DNA from: DASPLH01 sp035627675
GTDB taxonomy: Bacteria; Acidobacteriota; Terriglobia; Terriglobales; Acidobacteriaceae
Assembly: GCA_035627675.1 (NCBI GenBank)
Contig: DASPLH010000035.1
Location: 1 to 26,682 of the forward strand
Direction: 5' to 3'
Length of the DNA stretch: 26,682 nucleotides
A program made the translations under genes and the position numbers. Shown one piece after another: positions 15,264 to 20,984 of this stretch. Each line of letters opens with the position of its first letter. The stretch's first letter is position 1. The notes beneath the pieces were generated by a model. The model did no database searches. It worked only from the letters and a program-made list of their open reading frames with translations, and was not told the origin of the DNA.

Positions 15264-15760
15264 TCTACGAAGTCTCGATTGACGGAACGCCTCACAAGGT
15301 CGAACTCGAGCGCCGGGGTGATCAGTGGATGTGCCAGGTGGACGGGCACGCCTACGAACTCGACGCCGCCTTCACCGCGCGCGACGTACTCTCCATCCTC
15401 GTTGGAGGCAAAGCCTACGAGGTCAAGCGCGAGTACTCGCTCAGGGGCGAGACACACGTCATCATCGGCTCCGAGCGCTTCGAGGCCGAAGTGCGCGACC
15501 CGCGCTCGTTGCGTTCGCGTCGCGCCGCTGCCGGCGTAGGCGAAGGGCCGCAGAAGATCACGGCGCCCATGCCGGGCAGGGTGGTTCGCATCATGGCCCC
15601 GGAAAAGACGGAAGTCGAGGCCGGACAGGGAATCCTTGTCATGGAAGCCATGAAGATGCAGAACGAAATCAAGTCTCCCAAGAATGGCGTGGTTACGAAA
15701 ATCTCCGTCGCAGAGGGAGCGAACGTCAACGCCGGAGACGTGATGGCAATCGTGGAATAA
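15260..15760 (+). CDS. Biotin carboxyl carrier protein (acyl-CoA carboxylase)
   Basis: A 166-residue protein whose C-terminal biotinyl domain (about 97-166) carries the biotinylation motif VMEAMKMQNE with Lys132. The N-terminal 90 residues resemble the BT-type linker region found between the carboxylase and biotin domains of single-chain propionyl-CoA carboxylase alpha subunits, which suggests a split form of that protein. The start ATG overlaps the accC stop in the sequence ATGA, with AAGGAGG just upstream, so translation is probably coupled. A heptamer repeat begins directly after the stop codon. Confidence 0.92.
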   Translation: MIYEVSIDGTPHKVELERRGDQWMCQVDGHAYELDAAFTARDVLSILVGGKAYEVKREYSLRGETHVIIGSERFEAEVRDPRSLRSRRAAAGVGEGPQKITAPMPGRVVRIMAPEKTEVEAGQGILVMEAMKMQNEIKSPKNGVVTKISVAEGANVNAGDVMAIVE

Positions 15761-15793
15761 GTGAGAAGTAAGAAGTGCGAAGTGTGAAGTGCG
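15761..15793. repeat. Heptamer array (AGTGNGA type) after the biotin carrier gene
   Basis: Starting at the base after the stop codon: AGTAAGA, AGTGCGA, AGTGTGA, AGTGCG in exact 7-base steps (15767-15793). Same unit family as 20865-20984. No inverted partner is seen here. Confidence 0.8.
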
Positions 15794-15854
15794 TTCTGCA
15801 CCGCGCAGTTGCGAACTGCGAAATGAGGCAGAGTTCGAAGCATCGTACGGGATC

Positions 15855-15878
15855 GCGGGCGAGACGCCCGCGCTACAC
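15855..15878 (-). repeat. GTAG-footed REP-like hairpin, family 1, inverted
   Basis: GCGGGCG, AGA, CGCCCGC then GCTACAC: on the minus strand this reads GTGTAG followed by the stem. It faces the copy at 15969-15992, about 90 bases away. Confidence 0.8.
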
Positions 15879-15968
15879 CTCGGCGCGTCGCACGGCCCAC
15901 TACCTCAAAGGCCTCGTCGAGTTTCCCGGAGACGCTTTTGCACGAGCATGCTTGATTCTGATTTTCAG

Positions 15969-16080
15969 GTGTAGCGCGGGCGTCTCGCCCGCGAAAAGCG
16001 CCGGAGGCGCGTCCTTCACTAGCCCAGCGCTTCAGCGCTGGGTACACGTCCCGAGCCAGACAGAGTCCCGGAGGGACGAC
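15969..16080 (+). repeat. Composite cassette of four hairpins
   Basis: In order: GTGTAG-footed hairpin (15969-15992), CGCCGGAGGCG (15999-16009), TAGCCCAGCGC/GCGCTGGG (16020-16042), and GAGTCCCGGAGGGACGAC (16063-16080). The last three modules occur in the same order and nearly the same spacing on the minus strand at 2368-2285. This, the REP at 15855-15878, the heptamers at 15767-15793 and the terminator at 16131-16162 account for most of the 424-base spacer 15761-16184; no gene is supported in it. Confidence 0.8.
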
Positions 16081-16130
16081 TGTATTCCGCCGAGTTCGAG
16101 CCAACTCCCCCGCACCTCAGCCGCTGCATT

Positions 16131-16162
16131 CAAAACAAAAACCCCGGCCGAAGCCGGGGTTT
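16131..16162 (-). terminator. Rho-independent terminator of the SurA-like gene
   Basis: A 10-bp stem AAACCCCGGC/GCCGGGGTTT (16139-16148 with 16153-16162, loop CGAA). The A-rich plus-strand sequence 16132-16141 gives a U run in minus-strand RNA. It sits 22 bases beyond the stop codon. The opposite strand also has a short T run, so it may act weakly in both directions. Confidence 0.85.
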
Positions 16163-16184
16163 CGCGTCTTTGCTGACTTGGTTT

Positions 16185-17249
16185 CTACTTGCCGCCCTCG
16201 CTCTTGAGCACCTGGTCGGCGAGGTAGTTTTCGATCGAGGCGTTGTTGTGCAGCGACTCGTAGTACGCGCTCTTCAGCAACTGCTCGCGACGGTCGCGCA
16301 GCTGTTCCCGGATCGCCTGCTGCACGCGCGGATCGTTGATCTCGCGCTGGCCGGCCGGTTCCTTCGAGATCAGGCGGATGATGCGGTAGCCGAATACTTG
16401 CCGCGTGCCGGGATCGATGGCCGGGAGCGGAGGCGTGTACTGGCCGGGCTTCAGCCGCGCGATCGCATCGTAAGCCTGCTTGTCGCCCTTCAGCGAAGAC
16501 TCGGGGATGAATCCGAGATCGCCGCCCGTGGCCGAAGTCTCAGGCTGCTCGCTATAATTCATCGCCACCGTGGCGAAGTCCTCGCCGCTGTCGAGACGGT
16601 TGTTGACCATCTGGACCTTCTTGCGCGCCTCGGCCTCGTTCTGCGCCTTATCGTTCTTCAGGTTGCGCACCTGCGGGTTCGGCTGCGAGGTGACGAGGAT
16701 CTGCGCAAGGTGGTACTGCGGCTCGATGAGGTTGAACTCGGCCTTGTGCTGCTCGTAGTAGTCGGAGATGTCTTTGTCGCTGATGTTGATCTTCGACGTG
16801 ATCTCCTTGTTGACTACCTTCTCGATGGTGATCGAGCGGCGCAAGTCCCTCTTGAAGTCTTCCAGCGTCAGATTGCGTTCTTTCAGGCGCTTGTCGAACT
16901 CTTCCTTCGTGTAGGGCGCCTTGATCTCGTTGAGCTTGCCCTCGACTTCTTCGTCCGTCGCCAGCAGCCCGAGCTTTTCGGCACGCTGCATCAGGATTTC
17001 GTTGTCGATCAGCTCGCGAAGGATGCTGAGCCGCAGGCTCTCCGCCTGCTCCTTCGACGGAGCCTGCGGTGCGCCTTCGGTCTGCGACTTGTAATACTTC
17101 TCGACTTCCGAAGCCGTGATCTTGCGGCCGTTCACGCGGGCCATAACGTCGCCGCCGCCCTTGTTGCGATTACAGCCAGGCACAACAAACAGGGCTACCA
17201 CGGCGATGAACGCTGCAAGCCAGCCCAGTGTTTGATTGGTCTGTTTCAA
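16185..17249 (-). CDS. SurA/PpiC-type peptidyl-prolyl isomerase lipoprotein
   Basis: A 354-residue periplasmic folding factor. Seen: signal with a lipobox-like PGC (Cys26), a SurA N-terminal chaperone domain (about 35-165: VNGRKITASEVEKYY, RELIDNEILMQRAEKLGL), and a parvulin PpiC domain (about 170-285: QYHLAQILVTSQP, GEDFATVAMNYSEQPETSATGGDLGFI). A helical tail follows. The start is TTG at 17249: the ribosome site GGGGAGGA (17262-17255) lies five bases before it, and no ATG gives the signal peptide. It is the second gene of a pair behind the DsbA-like gene, with 76 bases between TTG and that gene's stop. In E. coli SurA supports outer-membrane proteins including LptD. Confidence 0.9.
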   Translation of the reverse strand: MKQTNQTLGWLAAFIAVVALFVVPGCNRNKGGGDVMARVNGRKITASEVEKYYKSQTEGAPQAPSKEQAESLRLSILRELIDNEILMQRAEKLGLLATDEEVEGKLNEIKAPYTKEEFDKRLKERNLTLEDFKRDLRRSITIEKVVNKEITSKINISDKDISDYYEQHKAEFNLIEPQYHLAQILVTSQPNPQVRNLKNDKAQNEAEARKKVQMVNNRLDSGEDFATVAMNYSEQPETSATGGDLGFIPESSLKGDKQAYDAIARLKPGQYTPPLPAIDPGTRQVFGYRIIRLISKEPAGQREINDPRVQQAIREQLRDRREQLLKSAYYESLHNNASIENYLADQVLKSEGGK

Positions 17250-17254
17250 ATGAG

Positions 17255-17262
17255 TCCTCCCC
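17255..17262 (-). promoter_or_regulatory. Ribosome binding site that fixes a TTG start
   Basis: GGGGAGGA on the minus strand, five bases before TTG 17249. No ATG or GTG is in a better position. Confidence 0.7.
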
Positions 17263-17325
17263 GCCGGGCCTCGCGCCTTACTGGCCGGAGGTGGGTGGTG
17301 TGCGCATCAGCGCCTGGTATTCGAA

Positions 17326-18252
17326 CTACTTTGCAGCAGATTGCGGGGCCGCAGCGTCCGCCTCGGCCAACGCCTGGTCCAGCACAGCGTTGAACTGCTC
17401 TTCCGGTACGGCTCCTTCGAGCTTGCGACCGTTCACGAATATGGCCGGGGTCGCCTGCACCCCGAGCGACTCGGCTTCCTTCACCGAAGCATCCAGCTTC
17501 TGCCGCGGCTGCTCCTTGATGCAGGCCTCGAGCCTGCTCAAATCAACCCCGTGCTTCCTGCCGGTTTCGGTGGTGATCCGGTCCAGTTCGGCGAACTGCC
17601 GGTCGAGCGGGCGGCGAGCTTCGCGCGGACCGCTGATCGCTTCGAGGCTGGCGTGCACGCTGTCCGTGTAATCCCAATATGCTCCGCCGCTCTGGTCCGC
17701 CAGGCACTGCGCGTTGATGGCCGCGCGTCCCGCCCACGGATGGATCTCGAACAGCGGGTAGTCCTTATAAACGACCTTCACGCGGTCGCCATACTTCTTC
17801 AGCGACGAGTTGATCGTCTGGTGCATGCGGGTGCAGAACGGGCACTGGTAGTCGTCGTACACGACGACCGTGACCTTCGCGTCCTTGTTGCCGCGCACCG
17901 GCCGCCCGCTCAGGTCCATCTTCGCCGTCACATCGGCGTACGGATCTTTCGTCAGGTCGATCTTGTTCACCGACAGCAGCGTCTTGTTGTCCTTCGAAAT
18001 GTAGAAGTCAACCTTCTGCGACTTCTCCGAGCCGTCGGGAGCCTTGGCCGAGAGCGTGACGGTCAAATGGTCGTATCCCGAGAACTCCGCATCGGGTTTG
18101 CGATCCGTCACCTTGATGCTCACGTACGGCGGCGCCTGGATCATCGCGCGGACCTGCCGTTCAACGCGGCCGTTGACCTCGGGGTTCGGTTGGGGCGCCT
18201 GCGCCCGGCACCCGAGCGTCAGCAACAACATTGCAAACAGGACTTTGCGCAA
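17326..18252 (-). CDS. DsbA-like thioredoxin-fold lipoprotein
   Basis: A 308-residue periplasmic thiol oxidoreductase. Seen: MRKVLFAMLLLTLGC-type lipoprotein signal, a preceding domain of about 100 residues that I do not recognise (about 25-120), then a DsbA-type thioredoxin fold with KVTVVVYDDYQCPFC (active site CPFC at 137-140), KDYPLFEIHPWAGRAA, and the cis-Pro loop VQATPAIFVNG. I prefer the TTG start at 18252, which has GGAG six bases upstream (18262-18259) and begins exactly at the basic end of the signal. An ATG at 18288 in the same frame would add 12 residues but lacks a ribosome site. It is the first gene of the pair with the SurA-like protein. DsbA oxidises LptD in E. coli; whether it does here is inference. 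Confidence 0.88.
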   Translation of the reverse strand: MRKVLFAMLLLTLGCRAQAPQPNPEVNGRVERQVRAMIQAPPYVSIKVTDRKPDAEFSGYDHLTVTLSAKAPDGSEKSQKVDFYISKDNKTLLSVNKIDLTKDPYADVTAKMDLSGRPVRGNKDAKVTVVVYDDYQCPFCTRMHQTINSSLKKYGDRVKVVYKDYPLFEIHPWAGRAAINAQCLADQSGGAYWDYTDSVHASLEAISGPREARRPLDRQFAELDRITTETGRKHGVDLSRLEACIKEQPRQKLDASVKEAESLGVQATPAIFVNGRKLEGAVPEEQFNAVLDQALAEADAAAPQSAAK

Positions 18253-18322
18253 AACAGACTCCGTCAGCCGCTGCAAATCTTGTGGCATGAATGGCTGATT
18301 ATCTCACGCGAGAGCAGGTAGT

Positions 18323-18361
18323 TACAGGGGATAGATACAGGCGATAGGTGCAGGGAAGATA
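18323..18361. repeat. Three 13-base tandem units
   Basis: TACAGGGGATAGA, TACAGGCGATAGG and TGCAGGGAAGATA follow one another in exact register, between the DsbA-like gene start and the larE stop. Confidence 0.75.
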
Positions 18362-18380
18362 CCGGGTGGGCGGCCGCCGC

Positions 18381-19208
18381 CTATCGCGACGTCCTGGTAA
18401 TGTTCAGCAGGTTGTTCATGGAGCCCGAGCGGAAGCCTTCCATGTCGAGCGTGACGAACTTGAATCCCAACGCCTTCAGTTCGCTCGTCAGGTGCTCGAA
18501 GGCCTCGAGGGACAGGACCTTCGGCAATTCTTCCCGGGCGATCTCCACCCTCGCAATGTCGCCGTGGTGGCGAAGGCGGAACTGCCGCAGGCCCATTGCG
18601 CGCAGCACCTCTTCGCCGCGCTCCACCTGGTCGAGGGCTTCACGCGTCACCGCGCGTCCGTACTCGATGCGCGAAGACAGACAGGCGGACGCCGGCTTGT
18701 CCCACACTTCGAGCCCAGCGTCGGCCGCCAGCGCGCGGATCTCTGCCTTGGTCAGTTCTGCGGCCAGCAGCGGAGCCGAGACGCCGTGTGCGACGGCAGC
18801 CTTCTGTCCGGGACGCCAGTCTCCCTGGTCGTCGCTGTTTACGCCGTAGGCGACCGAGGTGAAGCCGCGTTCACGCCGTACGCGCTCCAGCACCGTGAAG
18901 AGCTCGTCCTTGCAGTGGAAGCAGCGCATCGCGTCGTTGCGCGCGTAATCGGGATTTTCCAGCTCGTCCGTGCGAATGAGTTCCACGGGTATGCCGTGAT
19001 GCTCGGCAAACGCCAGCGCCTCGCTGAGCTGCGTGCGCGCGAGCGAGGGCGAGTCGGCGATGACCGCCAGCATGTTGGCCCCGATGGCCTCGTGCGCCGC
19101 CCATGCCAGGAAAGCGGAATCCACTCCGCCCGAATAGGCGACCAGGACCCGTCCCAGGGACTGTAGGTGTGCAAAAAGAGCTTCGCGCTTGGCTTCGGGC
19201 AACTGCAT
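18381..19208 (-). CDS. larE: LarE-type ATP-dependent sulfur transferase
   Basis: A 275-residue PP-loop enzyme. LarE adenylates and then thiolates pyridinium dicarboxylate mononucleotide on the route to the nickel-pincer cofactor. Seen: the PP-loop VAYSGGVDSAF (23-33), DELENPDYARND (81-92), GVNSDD (122-127) and KPASACLSSRI (171-181). That motif's Cys176 is equivalent to the sulfur-donor cysteine of Lactobacillus plantarum LarE. In addition there is CFHC (Cys96, Cys99), giving the three-cysteine pattern of [4Fe-4S] LarE proteins. The ATG at 19208 is chosen because it starts at the family N-terminus; a TACACT box lies 7 bases upstream and no clear Shine-Dalgarno. No larA, larB or larC is in the window, so a related sulfur-transfer role cannot be excluded. 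Confidence 0.88.
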   Translation of the reverse strand: MQLPEAKREALFAHLQSLGRVLVAYSGGVDSAFLAWAAHEAIGANMLAVIADSPSLARTQLSEALAFAEHHGIPVELIRTDELENPDYARNDAMRCFHCKDELFTVLERVRRERGFTSVAYGVNSDDQGDWRPGQKAAVAHGVSAPLLAAELTKAEIRALAADAGLEVWDKPASACLSSRIEYGRAVTREALDQVERGEEVLRAMGLRQFRLRHHGDIARVEIAREELPKVLSLEAFEHLTSELKALGFKFVTLDMEGFRSGSMNNLLNITRTSR

Positions 19209-19215
19209 GTTCTCT

Positions 19216-19221
19216 AGTGTA
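19216..19221 (-). promoter_or_regulatory. TACACT box directly before larE
   Basis: Minus-strand TACACT fits TANNNT and ends 7 bases before the ATG at 19208, with no Shine-Dalgarno between. It may be a -10 element of a leaderless message. Confidence 0.3.
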
Positions 19222-19248
19222 AGGGATGCGCGGGGAAACCAAGCCACT

Positions 19249-19394
19249 GAGCTACTACGGTTACTGAGTTAGACGTCATGGGGACCGCAGCGAAGCGGAG
19301 TGGAGCCACCCTTTGTCTCCGGGCGGGCGGGACGCCCGCCCTACACCTTGTGCCACACACTCAGTAGCTCAGTAGCTTAGCAGCTTAGAAGCTT
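19249..19394. repeat. Octamer arrays in inverted orientation around a REP
   Basis: At 19363-19394 there are four exact 8-mers (AGTAGCTC, AGTAGCTT, AGCAGCTT, AGAAGCTT). At 19247-19270 the opposite-strand version (CTGAGCTA, CTACGGTTA, CTGAGTTA) is more degenerate. A family 1 REP (19322-19346, minus strand) lies between. The octamer is the reverse complement of the GAGCTRCT unit at 71-126. Confidence 0.75.
19322..19346 (-). repeat. GTAG-footed REP-like hairpin, family 1, inverted
   Basis: Stem GGCGGGCG/CGCCCGCC with CTACAC at its right foot, so GTGTAG leads on the minus strand; the base after GTAG is G, not C as in the others. Confidence 0.75.
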
Positions 19395-19401
19395 GCGGCC
19401 C

Positions 19402-19575
19402 GGTGCCCCACATCCGCCTTCCGTTGGCGAATGTGGGATGTGTGTAGCGCGGGCGTCCTCGCCCGCCGCAACCTCGGGTTGACCGGGTGCCCGACATCTG
19501 CCTTCCGTGGCGAATGTGGGATGTGTGTAGCGCGGGCGTCCCCGCCCGCTGCGACCCCGGGCTGGCGAATGTGGG
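19402..19575 (+). repeat. 84-bp tandem repeat carrying two hairpins per unit
   Basis: Unit 1 begins GGTGCCCCACATC (19402), unit 2 GGTGCCCGACATC (19486), period 84. A third, shortened unit keeps only GGCGAATGTGGG (19564-19575). Each full unit contains a 12-bp palindrome CCCACATCCGCC/GGCGAATGTGGG with one mismatch, then a GTGTAG-footed REP (19442-19466 and 19525-19549). A further copy of the first half lies at 26553-26588. Together with the arrays at 19249-19394 this fills the 438-base gap before the MFS gene; no gene is supported there. Confidence 0.85.
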
Positions 19576-19634
19576 ATCGCCTCCGCGACGCTGCGCGGGC
19601 CGGCTGCTCTCCTCCCCAGCGTCTCAACAGTAGA

Positions 19635-19640
19635 TACAAT
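19635..19640 (+). promoter_or_regulatory. TACAAT -10 box directly before the MFS gene
   Basis: TACAAT matches TATAAT at 5 of 6 bases and ends 6 bases before the ATG at 19647, with no ribosome site between. The expected transcript start coincides with the start codon. Confidence 0.4.
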
Positions 19641-19646
19641 CGAGCA

Positions 19647-20897
19647 ATGCGGCACGTGCTCCAGAGCCGACCGTTGCGGCTGCTGTTTGCGGCCAACGCT
19701 GTCTCCATGATCGGCAGCGGCATGAACTCCGCCGCCGTGATCTGGTACATCCTCCAGGCCACTCATTCGGAGAAGATCCTTGGCGCGCTCGTCGTGGCGC
19801 AGGCCATCCCTCCGCTGCTGCTCATGCCGTTCAGCGGCGTCATCATCGATCGCGAGGACCGGCGGCATCTCGTCATTGCGCTCGACGCCGTCCGCGGACT
19901 CATCATCCTCTCCGTCGCACTGCTTTGCTTCCGCCATGCCGTCCAGGTCTGGCACCTGTTCGTGATGAACGTGCTGGTCTCGACCGGCTTCTGGATGTTC
20001 TGGCCGATCATCAACGCCCTGCTCCAGGAACTCACGCCCGAGGAACACATCGCGGAGTCCAATGGCATGTTGATGGCCGGCTTCCAGGGAGGCTGGCTGA
20101 TCGCCGGGGCGGTCGTTGGCTTCGTCTACAACAAGATCGGCATCGGCGGCATTCTGCTGATCGACGCGACGACCTACGTCTTCTCGATCGCCTGTTACGC
20201 GGTCGTGCGCAGCGGGCGTCACGTCGTCCGGGAGAGAGTGGTCTCGAGCGCCGGCGCGGTGCGGCAGTTCTGGATGGAGATGCGCGAGGGCTTCGCGTTT
20301 GTCGGGCGCGATCGGGCGCTCATCATGCTCGGCGTGACGTGGGCAAGCTTCGTTGCGGCGATGATGCTGACGAGCGTCGTCACCGCGCCGGTCAGCGACC
20401 GCATCCTGCACTACGGAGCCGTGGGTTACGGATGGCTCAACGCCGGGTGGGGTTTCGGCGCGTTCGCCGGTTCGTTGGTATCGGCCGCCATCGTCCAGCG
20501 CTTCGGCTGGAGGAAGGTCATCCCGCTCTCGATGCTGCTGCTCGCGGTGGCGCTGTTCTCGGTGCCGTTCTCCCGCGTGATCTACTTTGCGGCGGCACTG
20601 TACTTCCTCGGAGGCCTCGCGCGCGGAGCCGGCGGCGTGGCGCTCAGCAGCAGCATCATGGCGCTTGTCCCCAAGCACTACATGGGACGCGTGCAGAATC
20701 TCTTCTCGGTCTTCGCCATCGCGTTACAGGTTTCGCTCGGCCCGGTGGTCGGAACGCTGGCCCACAACCGCAGCCTGGTGGTGGCCATCGCGCTGATCGC
20801 GGCGCTGTACATCATCGCCACGAGTGCAGGGGTGTACGCCGGCCGCGCCCAGGAGAAGCCTGAGAGTGAGAAGTACGAAGTGAGAATTGTGGAGTGA
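19647..20897 (+). CDS. MFS transporter (EntS/MFS_3-like exporter)
   Basis: A 416-residue inner-membrane transporter with about 12 predicted helices. Seen: helix 1 (about 11-34), the loop 2-3 motif SGVIIDREDRRHLVI (63-77) typical of the MFS_3 group that includes the enterobactin exporter EntS and macrolide efflux proteins, and a central cytoplasmic loop (about 192-222). The later helices contain AALYFLGGLARGAGGVALSSSIM. Substrate cannot be told. The ATG at 19647 starts at the family N-terminus; frames further upstream run through repeats. The last ten residues (ESEKYEVRIVE region) are encoded by heptamer repeat DNA, so the original C-terminus probably ended near residue 405. The gene converges on lptD. 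Confidence 0.9.
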   Translation: MRHVLQSRPLRLLFAANAVSMIGSGMNSAAVIWYILQATHSEKILGALVVAQAIPPLLLMPFSGVIIDREDRRHLVIALDAVRGLIILSVALLCFRHAVQVWHLFVMNVLVSTGFWMFWPIINALLQELTPEEHIAESNGMLMAGFQGGWLIAGAVVGFVYNKIGIGGILLIDATTYVFSIACYAVVRSGRHVVRERVVSSAGAVRQFWMEMREGFAFVGRDRALIMLGVTWASFVAAMMLTSVVTAPVSDRILHYGAVGYGWLNAGWGFGAFAGSLVSAAIVQRFGWRKVIPLSMLLLAVALFSVPFSRVIYFAAALYFLGGLARGAGGVALSSSIMALVPKHYMGRVQNLFSVFAIALQVSLGPVVGTLAHNRSLVVAIALIAALYIIATSAGVYAGRAQEKPESEKYEVRIVE

Positions 20898-20984
20898 AGT
20901 AAGAAGTGAGAAGTGAGAAGGGTGAAGTGTGAAATACGGACTTACCTTGCTACTTCACACTTCACCCTTCGCACTTCACCCTTC
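20865..20984. repeat. Facing heptamer arrays at convergent gene ends, with a perfect 17-bp inverted repeat
   Basis: AGTGAGA-type 7-mers run from 20865, inside the MFS gene, to about 20934. Facing ACTTCAC-type 7-mers run from 20953 to 20984, up to the lptD stop. The arms include a perfect 17-bp inverted repeat (20917-20933 with 20954-20970) and a 20-base loop. The structure occupies the whole 85-base gap and is a candidate bidirectional 3'-end hairpin. Confidence 0.88.

Noticed and set aside
15775..16176. Open frame of 133 codons in the spacer after the biotin carrier gene
   Set aside because: It is composed of REP hairpins and heptamer repeats plus a terminator, with no ribosome site and no protein-like pattern.
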